Assembly: GCA_913044165.1 (NCBI GenBank)
Contig: CAJWMY010000011.1
Location: 1 to 32,884 of the forward strand
Length of the DNA: 32,884 nt
Source of the DNA: an uncultured Puniceicoccaceae bacterium
GTDB lineage: Bacteria > Verrucomicrobiota > Verrucomicrobiia > Opitutales > Coraliomargaritaceae
Reading direction: 5' to 3'
The notes under the pieces were generated by a model that saw only the letters and a list, made by a program, of their open reading frames with translations, was not told where the DNA came from and did not search any database. Positions 9,047 to 18,113 of the stretch are shown here, in pieces (within the stretch, counting starts at the first letter, position 1; every line of letters starts with the position of its first letter). A program made the position numbers and the translations under genes.

Positions 9047-11734
9047 ATGGAATCTGAAGCTATTCGACAATCATTCCTCGACTTTTTTGAAGCCAAATCA
9101 CATGAGATTTTAGCATCTGCTTCATTGATGCCAAGTTCTCCAAATCTACTCTTTACTAATGCGGGTATGAACGCATTTGTTCCCTACTTTCTAAATCAAA
9201 GGGAAGCTCCCTATTCTAGGATAACCAATTCCCAAAAATGTATCCGTGCAGGCGGCAAACACAATGATTTAGAAGATGTAGGATTTGATACCTATCACCA
9301 TACATTTTTTGAAATGCTTGGCAATTGGTCGATTGGGGATTACTTTAAAAAAGAATGTATTGAGTGGTCTTGGGAACTTCTAACTAAAGTATGGGGCTTC
9401 CCTAAAGAGCGTCTCTACTCTACAGTTTACAAGCCAGAAGAAGGCGAACCCTCTGAATTTGACAAGGAAGCTTATGAGTATTGGGAAGCTATTTTCAAAG
9501 CAGAAGGCTTAGACCCAAAAATTCATATTCATTTTGGAAATAAAAAAGATAACTTCTGGATGATGGGGGAAACAGGTCCGTGCGGTCCATGCTCTGAACT
9601 ACATATAGATCTAACTCCTGATAGCTCGACTAAAGGAGCTCTAATTAATCAAGATTCACCTTGGTGTATTGAAATATGGAACTTAGTCTTTATCCAACTT
9701 AACGCCGCTATAGATGGCACCTACAGCCCCCTCCCCCAAAGTCATATTGATACAGGAATGGGGTTTGAGCGAATAGCTGGAATCATTGCGACCACGAAAG
9801 GATTTACTGATTTTTCAAATCCACCTAGCAACTATAATAGCGACCTATTTATTCCAATCTTTAAAGCAATCGAATCGATGTCTGAGCATCGCTATCAATA
9901 TACAATGCCAGAAAGCCGTACTTTCAAAAATGAGGCAGAAGAAGTAGACTGTGCATTCAGAGTTATATCTGACCACATTCGTACACTATGTTTTTCTATA
10001 GCGGATGGTATAATTCCAGGCAATGAGGGTCGAAACTACGTTCTGCGTAGGATTTTAAGACGTGCTATTTTGTTTGGCAAAAAGCTAAATCTTAACGCAG
10101 GGTTTTTGACTAAATTGATCCCGGTAATCGTCGAGCAGTTAGGTACTGCATACCCTGAACTCAAAAGCTTAGAATCAACTATAGAAAAAGTAATTTCTAA
10201 AGAAGAATCTGCTTTTAACAAAACTTTAGAGCGTGGCCTACAGCTTTTTGATAAAATAAGTTGTAAAGGCTCAATAACCGGTGAAGAAGCATTTACTTTA
10301 TACGATACTTACGGTTTTCCTTACGATCTAACTTTATTAATTGCTAGAGAAAGAAAAATCGAAATTGATAGGAAAGGCTTTGATCTTGCAATGGAAGAAC
10401 AGAAAAATAGAGCTAGATCAGCTCAGAAAAAAGAGCTGATTGAAACTGCTGAAGCTAGCATATATAGCAAAACTAATTTCATTGGGTTCGATCTAGACCA
10501 ATCTACGATTAAAGCGAAAATTATCGCCGTCAACAAGATTGATGATGACAGCTTTTCAGTTATCGTTGATCAAACAATTTTTTATGGAGAAATGGGTGGG
10601 CAAATTGGAGATATTGGTACTTTAATCGCTAAAGATGGATCTTCTTATCCAATTTTTGATACCCAAATCAAAGATGGTGTCATTTTGCATATGCTAAAAG
10701 GATCAATCTTGGAAAAACTCACTATAGGAATGAGTATTTCTCTTGTGATTGATTTAGAAAATAGAAAAGCAATCCAAAGACACCATAGTGCAACGCATTT
10801 ACTTAATTGGGCATTAAGAGAGACTCTTGGGGAGAATATTAAACAGGCTGGTTCACTGGTAGCGAATGACCGATTACGCTTTGATTTTAGCCATTATGAA
10901 TCAATTGATTCAGATACAATTTCGAACATAGAGTATACAATTAATAAGGCTATTTTAAATAACAGCCCTGTAGGTAGTTTCGAAATGGCATTTAAGGATA
11001 TACCTGATGATGTGGTAGCTATATTTGGAGAAAAATACGGGACTCTCGTTCGAATAGTTGATATCGGAGGTTTTTCCAAAGAACTTTGCGGTGGAACTCA
11101 CGTTCGATCGATTGGAGAAATTGGTTTATTTAAAATCACTTCTGAATCTGGAATTGCTTCTGGAACTAGGCGTATTGAGGCAGTGTGCGGAGAGAGTGCA
11201 TTAAAATTAGCAGACACTCGATTTAACCAGATTATTTCTCTATCTCAAAAATTTAAATGCCCAGTTGAATCTATTGAAGATCGGATTTATACCCTAATTA
11301 ATAGTAAGAAGGAACTCGAAAAAACACTAAAAAATCACTTGCAAAAAGCCCTCAATGAACAAGTAAAAATACTTACTGAAGAAGCAGATACTATTAATTT
11401 AGAAGGAAATTTAACCTACCTTTATGCTGTAGTTTGCGTTCCCAATAGTGATGCCCTCAAAAGCCTTGCTAGCCTACTTTCATCTAAACTTAAAGATAGC
11501 GTTGTTGTTTTAGGTACTAAGGATGAAGAAGAGAATAAGTGTCATATATGTGCAAAGCTATCGGATAGCGCGATACAAAAAGGGTATAATGCAGGCGCTA
11601 TTGTAAAAGAAATTTGCCAAACTTTAGGTGGCAGTGGGGGTGGCAAACAAAAATTTGCAATGGGCGGAGTACCCAAGACTAATTCCTTAGAAGGAATACT
11701 TAAGAACTATAAACCTAAAATGGCTTCGTCTTAA
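9047..11734 (+). CDS. alaS: Alanyl-tRNA synthetase
   Basis: Class II synthetase charging tRNA-Ala. All parts are present in 895 residues: the aminoacylation domain (FTNAGMNAFVPYFL, the class II motif near HHTFFEMLGNWSIGDYF, GETGPCGPCSE), the tRNA-recognition helices, the editing domain with its zinc site (HHSATH, with His580 and His584; CGGTH, with Cys681 and His685), and the C-terminal C-Ala domain ending with GGSGGGKQKFAMGG. Editing of mischarged Ser/Gly should therefore be intact. The ATG choice fits the family N terminus (RQSFLDFFEAKSHE). Its last 20 bp overlap the convergent pseudopilin gene on the other strand, with no terminator between them. Confidence 0.97.
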   Translation: MESEAIRQSFLDFFEAKSHEILASASLMPSSPNLLFTNAGMNAFVPYFLNQREAPYSRITNSQKCIRAGGKHNDLEDVGFDTYHHTFFEMLGNWSIGDYFKKECIEWSWELLTKVWGFPKERLYSTVYKPEEGEPSEFDKEAYEYWEAIFKAEGLDPKIHIHFGNKKDNFWMMGETGPCGPCSELHIDLTPDSSTKGALINQDSPWCIEIWNLVFIQLNAAIDGTYSPLPQSHIDTGMGFERIAGIIATTKGFTDFSNPPSNYNSDLFIPIFKAIESMSEHRYQYTMPESRTFKNEAEEVDCAFRVISDHIRTLCFSIADGIIPGNEGRNYVLRRILRRAILFGKKLNLNAGFLTKLIPVIVEQLGTAYPELKSLESTIEKVISKEESAFNKTLERGLQLFDKISCKGSITGEEAFTLYDTYGFPYDLTLLIARERKIEIDRKGFDLAMEEQKNRARSAQKKELIETAEASIYSKTNFIGFDLDQSTIKAKIIAVNKIDDDSFSVIVDQTIFYGEMGGQIGDIGTLIAKDGSSYPIFDTQIKDGVILHMLKGSILEKLTIGMSISLVIDLENRKAIQRHHSATHLLNWALRETLGENIKQAGSLVANDRLRFDFSHYESIDSDTISNIEYTINKAILNNSPVGSFEMAFKDIPDDVVAIFGEKYGTLVRIVDIGGFSKELCGGTHVRSIGEIGLFKITSESGIASGTRRIEAVCGESALKLADTRFNQIISLSQKFKCPVESIEDRIYTLINSKKELEKTLKNHLQKALNEQVKILTEEADTINLEGNLTYLYAVVCVPNSDALKSLASLLSSKLKDSVVVLGTKDEEENKCHICAKLSDSAIQKGYNAGAIVKEICQTLGGSGGGKQKFAMGGVPKTNSLEGILKNYKPKMASS

Positions 11735-12608
11735 AATATATTCTTCGAATAAAGACATCACTATGTAATCGAATTACCTCTTCCGGAGTTTCAGGGCGCT
11801 TATTGATATGACGCATCATATCGATACCTTCATCGCTTAAAACTGTTAGCTTTACATCAGCATAAGATAATGGTTTTTGATAATGCTCTACCCTAGAAAG
11901 TGGACCGATTGTTGCATTCTCGCCTCCGTAAATAACTGAGCGATTCGGATTTTTAACACTTTTTTCAAAGTATTGTGTAGGAGTATCTTTCCGGCCGTCA
12001 TCTTCTACGTAAAAATCAATAGCAAAATCGACAATATTTGAGACTAAATAATTACTGCCATTTTGCCCTTTAATTAAATTTCCTTTCCCCCAAGAAATAC
12101 TTCGCTTATTGGGCAAAGAATCACGACTCTCTCGATTGAGTAAATCGTAATAGGTCGTCTCAGGATCAACTTCCATTCGATACAAAATAAAAGTTTTATC
12201 TCCTCGGTAAGAACCATCGACTGGACTAGAAAAATCTAAATTATAAGCAACTGCAGCTATGTTCCCTGGTATTTCATTACCTGATGTATCGAAAACTTTA
12301 TTCTTGATAATTGTAAAAAATCTCAAAGAGACAGTTTCTGACTTAGAAGGCTTTTTTAAATTATCATTTTCTGCCCTAAACCATTCTCCACCATCATTTT
12401 TAACAATTATAGATTCAAGATCACTTGCAATTATATCCATCGCCAGGCGAGCTTCGGCCCCAGCGGATAATTTACCAGAGCTACGATTCCATAATTTTAA
12501 TACCTCATTACTGATTTGAATTATTAAACCTGACAATATAACCATAATCACAGTTGCAACCATGATTTCAATCAAAGTAAATGCTCGGATTTTATTTGAA
12601 CCTTTCAT
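11715..12608 (-). CDS. Prepilin-type pseudopilin, GspJ-like
   Basis: Last gene of the pseudopilin cluster. A short basic leader ends in Ala, giving a prepilin peptidase site A|FTLIE with Phe10 at +1 and Glu14 at +5, followed by a hydrophobic helix of about 20 residues and a large soluble domain (297 residues in total). Its position after the H and I homologues and its size fit the minor pseudopilin GspJ. The segment LKLWNRSSGKL followed by an Arg-rich helix also recalls the C protein of the Verru_Chthon prepilin cassette. Its start overlaps the stop of the preceding gene as ATGA. A GspK-like gene, usual after J, is missing: alaS follows on the opposite strand with a 20 bp overlap. Prepilin-like nature is certain; subunit naming is tentative. 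Confidence 0.85.
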   Translation of the reverse strand: MKGSNKIRAFTLIEIMVATVIMVILSGLIIQISNEVLKLWNRSSGKLSAGAEARLAMDIIASDLESIIVKNDGGEWFRAENDNLKKPSKSETVSLRFFTIIKNKVFDTSGNEIPGNIAAVAYNLDFSSPVDGSYRGDKTFILYRMEVDPETTYYDLLNRESRDSLPNKRSISWGKGNLIKGQNGSNYLVSNIVDFAIDFYVEDDGRKDTPTQYFEKSVKNPNRSVIYGGENATIGPLSRVEHYQKPLSYADVKLTVLSDEGIDMMRHINKRPETPEEVIRLHSDVFIRRIYFKTKPF

Positions 12609-13252
12609 CGATTAATTGCAGTTGTATAAGTGAATATGGGCTTTTGAGTTAATAATTCCTTATAAGTCATAGAATCTCTAAAACTTGGTCCTGGAGGGTT
12701 GACATATATATCGATATTTAAGGGAAGAAAATTCCCTTCATAATCAACAGAACTTTTGAGTAAAGTATAGCGTGGAATAGCTGAACGTCCTCGATCCCGA
12801 TAATAATCCCTTCGTAAAAAAGGGCTGAGAGTTAAGATTGCTCGATAAATCGGCCCTGCTGCATTTTTAAAGCCATAAACTTTTGCATTTCTAGCCATTC
12901 GAATAGTAGTAGCTGTTTCATTAGGAGAAAATCCTACAGATAATTTTACTTGTGTTGATTTGCTAGAAAGATAATTACGAAATACATAAACTGTTGCATA
13001 GCCGCGAGTTCTAACTGCCTGATATATTAAATCAAAATTTGATCCTTGAATTGCAAATTCTGAATTTACCTGAAGAAAACTGTTCAAAGATTCAACAACT
13101 GAGACCACCTCGTCCGTAGTTTCAACATCATTAACAGAATTAAGCAAGGGTCCAAGCATTCCTATCAATACTAAAACCGTCACAAAGAAAATCCCAATTG
13201 CTAAAACTGCTTCGATTAAACTAAATCCTTGGGAATGCTTTTTGCTGATCAT
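12605..13252 (-). CDS. Prepilin-type pseudopilin, GspI-like
   Basis: A 215-residue protein with prepilin leader and cleavage motif QG|FSLIEA (Gly at -1, Glu at +5), a long hydrophobic helix and a small soluble domain. By order and size it corresponds to minor pseudopilin GspI, or to the B protein of the verrucomicrobial prepilin cassette, with which the helix and the following SVNDVETTDEVVSVVESLNS region share character. In known type II systems the I subunit starts assembly of the pseudopilus tip with J and K. The start is 11 bp after the stop of the H-like gene, and the stop overlaps the J-like start by 4 bp, pointing to coupled translation. Confidence 0.82.
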   Translation of the reverse strand: MISKKHSQGFSLIEAVLAIGIFFVTVLVLIGMLGPLLNSVNDVETTDEVVSVVESLNSFLQVNSEFAIQGSNFDLIYQAVRTRGYATVYVFRNYLSSKSTQVKLSVGFSPNETATTIRMARNAKVYGFKNAAGPIYRAILTLSPFLRRDYYRDRGRSAIPRYTLLKSSVDYEGNFLPLNIDIYVNPPGPSFRDSMTYKELLTQKPIFTYTTAINR

Positions 13253-13263
13253 GACTTGTTAAA

Positions 13264-13968
13264 TTAATTTTTTAAAGGATCTTTTTCTCTTCTAATCATT
13301 GATTCAATTTGGTTAGGGTCAGTAACTAATGAAGTTGACCCTACCCTACGAAAAATCAAACCAGACTTTAATCCAGACTTAGAAGGGTCTGCAAAAGAAA
13401 CATCTAATTTTCCGTAATTATTTGGACGTAATGCCCCTGCACCAATTAGCAACCAATGATTGACAAAATGGTTGTCAATTGTGCCATTCTGATTAAATTC
13501 ATAGAAATAAAATTCCTCCCCTTTACCGGCTAATTGTGATTTTATCCTAGGATACTCAAGGCGCATTGTCTTTAATCCCTGACTTTTCCCTATTCCATTA
13601 ATCTGTCTTGTTAATTGAGGTATAAAATAAATCCCTTTAGATAAATAAGTTCCCTTGGTTGCTGCATTCCATTTTTTAGGGTTTTTTTCATCCTGAGTGA
13701 TAATTCCAATATAGCGCAAGAACTTCTCTTCATCTCTCTTCACTCCTTTATCTGCATAAATAATAATACGCGTCTTTGCTTGATTCAAAATAGCTTGGCC
13801 ACGCGCTCCATGTGCAATGGATGAAATTAATCTTTGGGAGGACTTAAGCGCTAGACCATCGTTATTGCTTGTACTTATAACCATTACCGAGGAGGCAACC
13901 ATTATTAAGCCTAGAACAATTAGAAGCTCAATCAAAGTAAATGCTACATTGTTACAAATCTTACTCAT
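13264..13968 (-). CDS. Prepilin-type pseudopilin, GspH-like
   Basis: A 234-residue prepilin-like protein with a VA|FTLIELL cleavage site (Ala rather than the usual Gly at -1, Glu at +5), a hydrophobic helix, then the LKSSQRLISSIAHGARGQAI amphipathic helix typical of GspH/FimT-type minor pilins, where the helix precedes a beta-rich head. It also resembles the D protein of the Verru_Chthon cassette. It is longer than ordinary GspH (about 170 residues), with extra head segments such as the KGVKRDEEKFLRY region. It is preceded by a 45 bp gap after the G'-like gene, the longest inside the cluster. Confidence 0.82.
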   Translation of the reverse strand: MSKICNNVAFTLIELLIVLGLIMVASSVMVISTSNNDGLALKSSQRLISSIAHGARGQAILNQAKTRIIIYADKGVKRDEEKFLRYIGIITQDEKNPKKWNAATKGTYLSKGIYFIPQLTRQINGIGKSQGLKTMRLEYPRIKSQLAGKGEEFYFYEFNQNGTIDNHFVNHWLLIGAGALRPNNYGKLDVSFADPSKSGLKSGLIFRRVGSTSLVTDPNQIESMIRREKDPLKN

Positions 13969-14013
13969 TTACTTTAGTATTAAATCAATTAAAATCAAAA
14001 TCTAATAAAAGAA

Positions 14014-14601
14014 CTATTCTTCCCACAATGAATAAGCAGGAAACATATCTAAACTTTCAGATTCAACCCAGGCCGTTATGTTGGATCTGATTTTTTGCTC
14101 TGGTTTACTTGGATAGCTTAAAGTTGGTTCTGGAGCTATAAAACCATCTCCATTTCCATCAATCATAATCATGATTCCTATATTATTAAATCGATCAGCT
14201 AATTGATTAAATTCAGGCAAGTCATTATCCCCAACAAAAAATTCTGATTCTGAAAAATCATGGAAAACAATTCTACGGCGATTACCCTCAACTCCTTTTG
14301 AAGCTCCTGTTTCAGCATCCCTTCCTGACATTGTTTCTATGAATTTTAGAGATGTTTGCTCATCAGAAAGATTAATTACGTAGTCATTTGTTCCCTTAGA
14401 TAAAGGGAAATAACCATACTCATTTTTAAATTGCAGTATAGCATTGACATATTGGGAGAGCTGAGACTTGCCTGCAGCGATTGTTGCATTTTCTCGAACA
14501 GTTCCAACTGTTGGAATTAAAATGCCTGCTAAGAGCCCGATGATCGCAATGACCATTAGCAATTCAATTAGAGTAAAACCTCTGTTATTTTGTTTCTTCA
14601 T
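14014..14601 (-). CDS. Prepilin-type pseudopilin, second GspG-like protein
   Basis: 195 residues with the canonical site RG|FTLIELL (Gly at -1, Glu at +5), a pilin helix, and a QLSQYVNAILQFKNEYGYFP stretch that matches the helix-to-head transition of GspG-type major pseudopilins. The head has a DGNGDG loop at 148-153, resembling a calcium-binding loop; GspG needs bound calcium, although in a different loop arrangement. The C terminus carries no DPWG motif, unlike its neighbour. It is preceded by the other G-like gene with a 6 bp gap, so the pair may be a diverged duplication supplying two filament subunits. Confidence 0.84.
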   Translation of the reverse strand: MKKQNNRGFTLIELLMVIAIIGLLAGILIPTVGTVRENATIAAGKSQLSQYVNAILQFKNEYGYFPLSKGTNDYVINLSDEQTSLKFIETMSGRDAETGASKGVEGNRRRIVFHDFSESEFFVGDNDLPEFNQLADRFNNIGIMIMIDGNGDGFIAPEPTLSYPSKPEQKIRSNITAWVESESLDMFPAYSLWEE

Positions 14602-14607
14602 ATTAAT

Positions 14608-15216
14608 TTAATTTTGAATATAAATATTATCGATATTAATTTCTGAATTATTGAATTCGTAATTCAATAAACCATCTTTAGGCAAATCAGACGCCTCGCC
14701 ATCAGGACCTTTTGAATAGAGAACATAGGAAAAATTATCCCATTGTTCAGTTTCTTTATAGAAATATTGGTATGGCTGGCCCCAAGGATCAACAAAACGA
14801 ACATTTTTAGGTTTGATACTAATGTCTTCCCCTAATTTACCTTCATAATAAACTTTAGTAGGGTCTATAAAAACTTCTAATTTATTTTTTGATTTAAGGG
14901 AACGATCTTCAAATTTTGAAGTCCTTAGATTAAATTCTTTCCAACCAAGAAGTGATTTACTGAGCGTTAAATCATTATTCTCTATGCTATCAGTTATTGG
15001 ATAATCCCCATTCTTTAGCTTAAAAATCTCTAAAGATTGACTAAGCATCATTATTTCTGCCCTTGCGGTAGCCTTCATTCGAGAAGTTTGAATCCCAGCC
15101 ACTGTTCCAAATGTAATACCTGATAAAACAACAATAACTGCCAAGACCACTAAAAGCTCCACTATTGTGAATCCATTTCGATTAGAATATAAAGGCTTCC
15201 GAGGCGTTAATTTCAT
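14608..15216 (-). CDS. Prepilin-type pseudopilin, GspG-like
   Basis: First gene of the pseudopilin cluster (202 residues). The leader ends NG|FTIVELL with Glu at +5, then comes a hydrophobic helix and the GspG-type pattern: LSQSLEIFKLKNGDYP, and near the C terminus DPWGQPYQYFY (143-153) followed by YVLYSKGPDGEASD (164-177), the motif pair that defines the major pseudopilin head and its calcium loop. In type II secretion GspG polymerises into the periplasmic pseudopilus. It lies 47 bp downstream of trhO on the same strand. No gspC-F, gspK-M, secretin or ATPase gene is in the window, so the machinery must be encoded elsewhere. Confidence 0.87.
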   Translation of the reverse strand: MKLTPRKPLYSNRNGFTIVELLVVLAVIVVLSGITFGTVAGIQTSRMKATARAEIMMLSQSLEIFKLKNGDYPITDSIENNDLTLSKSLLGWKEFNLRTSKFEDRSLKSKNKLEVFIDPTKVYYEGKLGEDISIKPKNVRFVDPWGQPYQYFYKETEQWDNFSYVLYSKGPDGEASDLPKDGLLNYEFNNSEINIDNIYIQN

Positions 15217-15263
15217 AAAGCTTTCATCTAAGTAAGATTGTCAATTTCATGCAACTAAATATC

Positions 15264-16115
15264 TTAAAATGTGTATGGCTTCTTAAAAATAGCCCCTGAT
15301 CGCCTTCTATCTGCTATTTTTTCTACCTCATTTGCATTCATTCGCTCAGGCATATTTGTAAGTGGATCAATTTTCCATAAGGCAGGCTTAAGATCATGAT
15401 TCACTGCAACCCTATAATCAAAGACAAAGCAATCTCCCTCCCATAGGCTTTTTTTCTGTGGCACAGATTCAAGGTATTTCAGAATGCCCCCTTTCAAATG
15501 AAAAACCTCTTTAAAGCCCTTCTTTTTTAAGTAGGCAGTTGAGCGCTCACAACGAATACCGCCAGTACAATACATAGCTATCTTTTTATCCTTATGCTCA
15601 GCTAATTGATTGTCTACAAATTCCGAAAAACTAGTAAAGTCATCTGTTCTAGGATTTATTGAACCTTTAAATTTACCAACTTTTACTTCATAGTCGTTTC
15701 TTGTATCTATAGTTATTACATTAGGATCCGATATAACAGCATTCCAGTCTTTAGGCTCCAAATATTCTCCAACTTCATCCATAGGATTTGCCCCAGATTG
15801 CTTAAAAGTTACTATTTCAGCCTTCTTTTTTACCTTAAACTTAGGAAAAGGGCAAAAATCGGCATAGGAATACTTTACTTCCATTTTTTTAAACCGCTTA
15901 TCAGATTTAATAACAGATAGAGTAGACTCAATCGCTTCTGTAGAACCTGAACAAGTAGAATTTATTCCTTCTTCAGCCAAAATAATTGTACCTTTAAGTC
16001 CAACAGATAAACCATGCTCCATAAGCCGCGAAGCCCAAACCTCGTAATCATGAAACTCAGTAAAGTGATAAAATGAAGCTATTTCCCAGGAATTGTTTAT
16101 ATTTGAAGATTCCAT
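15264..16115 (-). CDS. trhO: tRNA uridine-34 hydroxylase, rhodanese-like (TrhO/YceA)
   Basis: Family members hydroxylate U34 in some tRNAs using O2, the first step towards (c)mo5U. The 283-residue protein shows the N-terminal acylphosphatase-like domain (LKGTIILAEEGINSTCSGS, about 40-58), the linker VKYSYADFCPFPKFKVKKKAEIV region, and a rhodanese domain with TIDTRNDYE (135-143) and the active-site loop CTGGIRCERSTAYL (catalytic Cys183). The C-terminal GDCFVFDYRVAV is also typical. It is transcribed away from rph across a 78 bp gap and towards the pseudopilin genes. Confidence 0.93.
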   Translation of the reverse strand: MESSNINNSWEIASFYHFTEFHDYEVWASRLMEHGLSVGLKGTIILAEEGINSTCSGSTEAIESTLSVIKSDKRFKKMEVKYSYADFCPFPKFKVKKKAEIVTFKQSGANPMDEVGEYLEPKDWNAVISDPNVITIDTRNDYEVKVGKFKGSINPRTDDFTSFSEFVDNQLAEHKDKKIAMYCTGGIRCERSTAYLKKKGFKEVFHLKGGILKYLESVPQKKSLWEGDCFVFDYRVAVNHDLKPALWKIDPLTNMPERMNANEVEKIADRRRSGAIFKKPYTF

Positions 16116-16193
16116 TATTCAGAGTTGCCAAAATTTAAAATAAAATGTCAAACTTAACTCGCAATAAAGTCTTAAAATAAATACTTATTATCT

Positions 16194-16964
16194 ATGAACT
16201 CAAGAGAATCATTTATTAGAAACCACAATCGTTCTAAAGATGGATTAAGAACTATCAATTACACTACAGGAATTGCTCCAAACGCTTTGGGGTCTGTTTT
16301 GTTTTCTTTTGGAAGCACCCAAGTTATTTGTGCCTGCACAATTGATAACAAAATACCGAATTGGATGCGCTCTCAAGGGGTCGAAGGAGGTTGGATGACA
16401 GCAGAATATTCAATGCTGCCTTACAGCACTTTGGATAGAAAACAAAGAGATAGTTCCAGAGGAAAAGTAGATGGAAGAACAATTGAAATTCAAAGACTTA
16501 TCGGTCGTTCACTCAGAGCAGTTTTAGATCTAAAAGCACTCGGCCAAAAAACTATATGGATTGATTGTGATGTTCTTCAAGCTGATGGTGGTACCCGAAC
16601 AGCATCGATCACGGGAGCTTATATTGCAGCTCAAATAGCAGTTAATAAACTAATCGCCAGTAAAGCATTAGAAAAAAACCCATTCACTGATTCAGTAGCA
16701 GCTGTCTCTGCTGGTATCTTAAGTAATACGCCTCTTCTCGATTTGGATTATATAGAAGACAAAAATGCAGATGTAGATGCAAATATCGTTATGACTGGGT
16801 CTGGAAAATTTGTAGAAGTACAAAGCTCTGGCGAAGAAGCAACTTACAGCGAAGAGCAATTGAATGCTTTAATTTCTCTCGGAAAGATTGGAATTGAGCA
16901 ACTTACACAAATACAAAATGATGTAATTGCCTCTTGTGATTCAAAAGGCGAAAATTTAAGCTAA
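16194..16964 (+). CDS. rph: Ribonuclease PH
   Basis: Phosphorolytic 3'-5' exoribonuclease that trims tRNA 3' ends and assembles as a hexameric ring. The 256 residues show the family hallmarks: [19 protein letters not shown] (about 33-51), [14 protein letters not shown], the [22 protein letters not shown] phosphate/RNA-binding region (about 98-119), [22 protein letters not shown] (about 124-145), [19 protein letters not shown] and the C-terminal [12 protein letters not shown]. It may be the only gene of its transcription unit. Its last 9 bp overlap the 3' end of the convergent aminopeptidase gene. Confidence 0.96.
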   Translation: MNSRESFIRNHNRSKDGLRTINYTTGIAPNALGSVLFSFGSTQVICACTIDNKIPNWMRSQGVEGGWMTAEYSMLPYSTLDRKQRDSSRGKVDGRTIEIQRLIGRSLRAVLDLKALGQKTIWIDCDVLQADGGTRTASITGAYIAAQIAVNKLIASKALEKNPFTDSVAAVSAGILSNTPLLDLDYIEDKNADVDANIVMTGSGKFVEVQSSGEEATYSEEQLNALISLGKIGIEQLTQIQNDVIASCDSKGENLS

Positions 16965-18071
16965 TAGCTGATCAGGATTCAAACTGAGAAGTTCTTCTTT
17001 CACAAACAACCCATCTTCTCGAATCAATTCTCCATCAAAATAAATAGTGCCACCACCGTATTCAGGTCTCTGAATATGAACCATATCCCAGTGCACTTGT
17101 GAACGATTCCCATTATCTGCATCCTCGTAGGCTTGTCCTGGCGTAAAATGAAAAGAACCTGCAATCTTCTCATCAAATAGGATGTCACGCATTGGCTCTT
17201 TTATAAGTGGATTAAATCCTATAGCAAATTCTCCTATATAACGAGCACCAGGATCTGAGTCCAATATAGAATTTAAAGCTTTCGAATCATTTGCCTCTGC
17301 ATGAACAATTCTTCCTTTTTTAAACTCTAAATAAATATCATCGAAAGAAATCCCGCGATAAATGGTTGGTGTATTATAACGAATAGCCCCATCTACCGAA
17401 TCTTTAATTGGGCTCGAAAAAACCTCTCCATCAGGTATATTATATTCACCGCCACAGGCAACAGCGCCAATAGCCTTAATTGAGAATTTAAGATCTAATT
17501 CAGGACCCTTTAACTCTACCCTGTTAGTTTGGCTCATGATTAATTTGAGAGCCTTCATTCCTTTTTCCATCTTAGCGTAGTCAAAAGTACATACATCAAA
17601 AAAGAAGTCTTCAAACGCATCTGAACTCATTAATGCTTGCTGAGCCATGGATGCAGTAGGCCATCGTAAAATGACCCATCTAGTTTTATTTACTCGCTCT
17701 TCCAAAACAGATTTCGTAGCTCTTGAAGCAACAATCATATTTTCAGATGCGACATTAGAAAATTCATATATGTTACTAGATCCCCTAATTCCAATATAGG
17801 CATCCATCTGCTTCATTTGTTCAAGCTGCCAAATAGATTGAGTCTCAAACTGACCAGGTTCTAAATGGGTCAATAACTCTCTCTGCAAAAGACCGGAATT
17901 AATATTAACATAAGGAGTAGCTCCAAGCTCACGAACTGAGCGAATCAGTGCAATACCCATTGCTTCAGGCACGTCACACAAGTCAAGTAATACGCGTTCA
18001 CCCTTTTTTAGCTTTACTGAGTAACTTGTAAGAATATTAGCAAGTTTTGAAAATCTTGGGTCCATTAGCAT
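16956..18071 (-). CDS. M29-family metallo-aminopeptidase
   Basis: A 371-residue aminopeptidase of the thermophilic aminopeptidase (AmpS/AmpT/PepS) family, cytoplasmic with no signal peptide, presumably removing N-terminal residues from peptides. All expected two-metal ligands can be placed: Glu216 (PDGEVFSSP), Glu281 ([11 protein letters not shown]), His308 ([11 protein letters not shown]) with Tyr315, His327 and Asp329 (VHWDMV). The N-terminal half has the family alpha/beta domain. Start: the ATG at 18071 gives MLMDPRF; the in-frame ATG two codons on (18065) is equally possible. It is 42 bp downstream of rsmJ and its 3' end overlaps rph by 9 bp. Confidence 0.93.
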   Translation of the reverse strand: MLMDPRFSKLANILTSYSVKLKKGERVLLDLCDVPEAMGIALIRSVRELGATPYVNINSGLLQRELLTHLEPGQFETQSIWQLEQMKQMDAYIGIRGSSNIYEFSNVASENMIVASRATKSVLEERVNKTRWVILRWPTASMAQQALMSSDAFEDFFFDVCTFDYAKMEKGMKALKLIMSQTNRVELKGPELDLKFSIKAIGAVACGGEYNIPDGEVFSSPIKDSVDGAIRYNTPTIYRGISFDDIYLEFKKGRIVHAEANDSKALNSILDSDPGARYIGEFAIGFNPLIKEPMRDILFDEKIAGSFHFTPGQAYEDADNGNRSQVHWDMVHIQRPEYGGGTIYFDGELIREDGLFVKEELLSLNPDQLLA

Positions 18072-18113
18072 AGGTTCAATATATTAAATACTTTAATTAA
18101 CAAATTAATTAAG

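Noticed and set aside
16116-16193. TTGACA on the minus strand in the trhO/rph gap as a full promoter
   Set aside because: The -35-like hexamer is perfect, but no acceptable -10 box follows at 16-18 bp.
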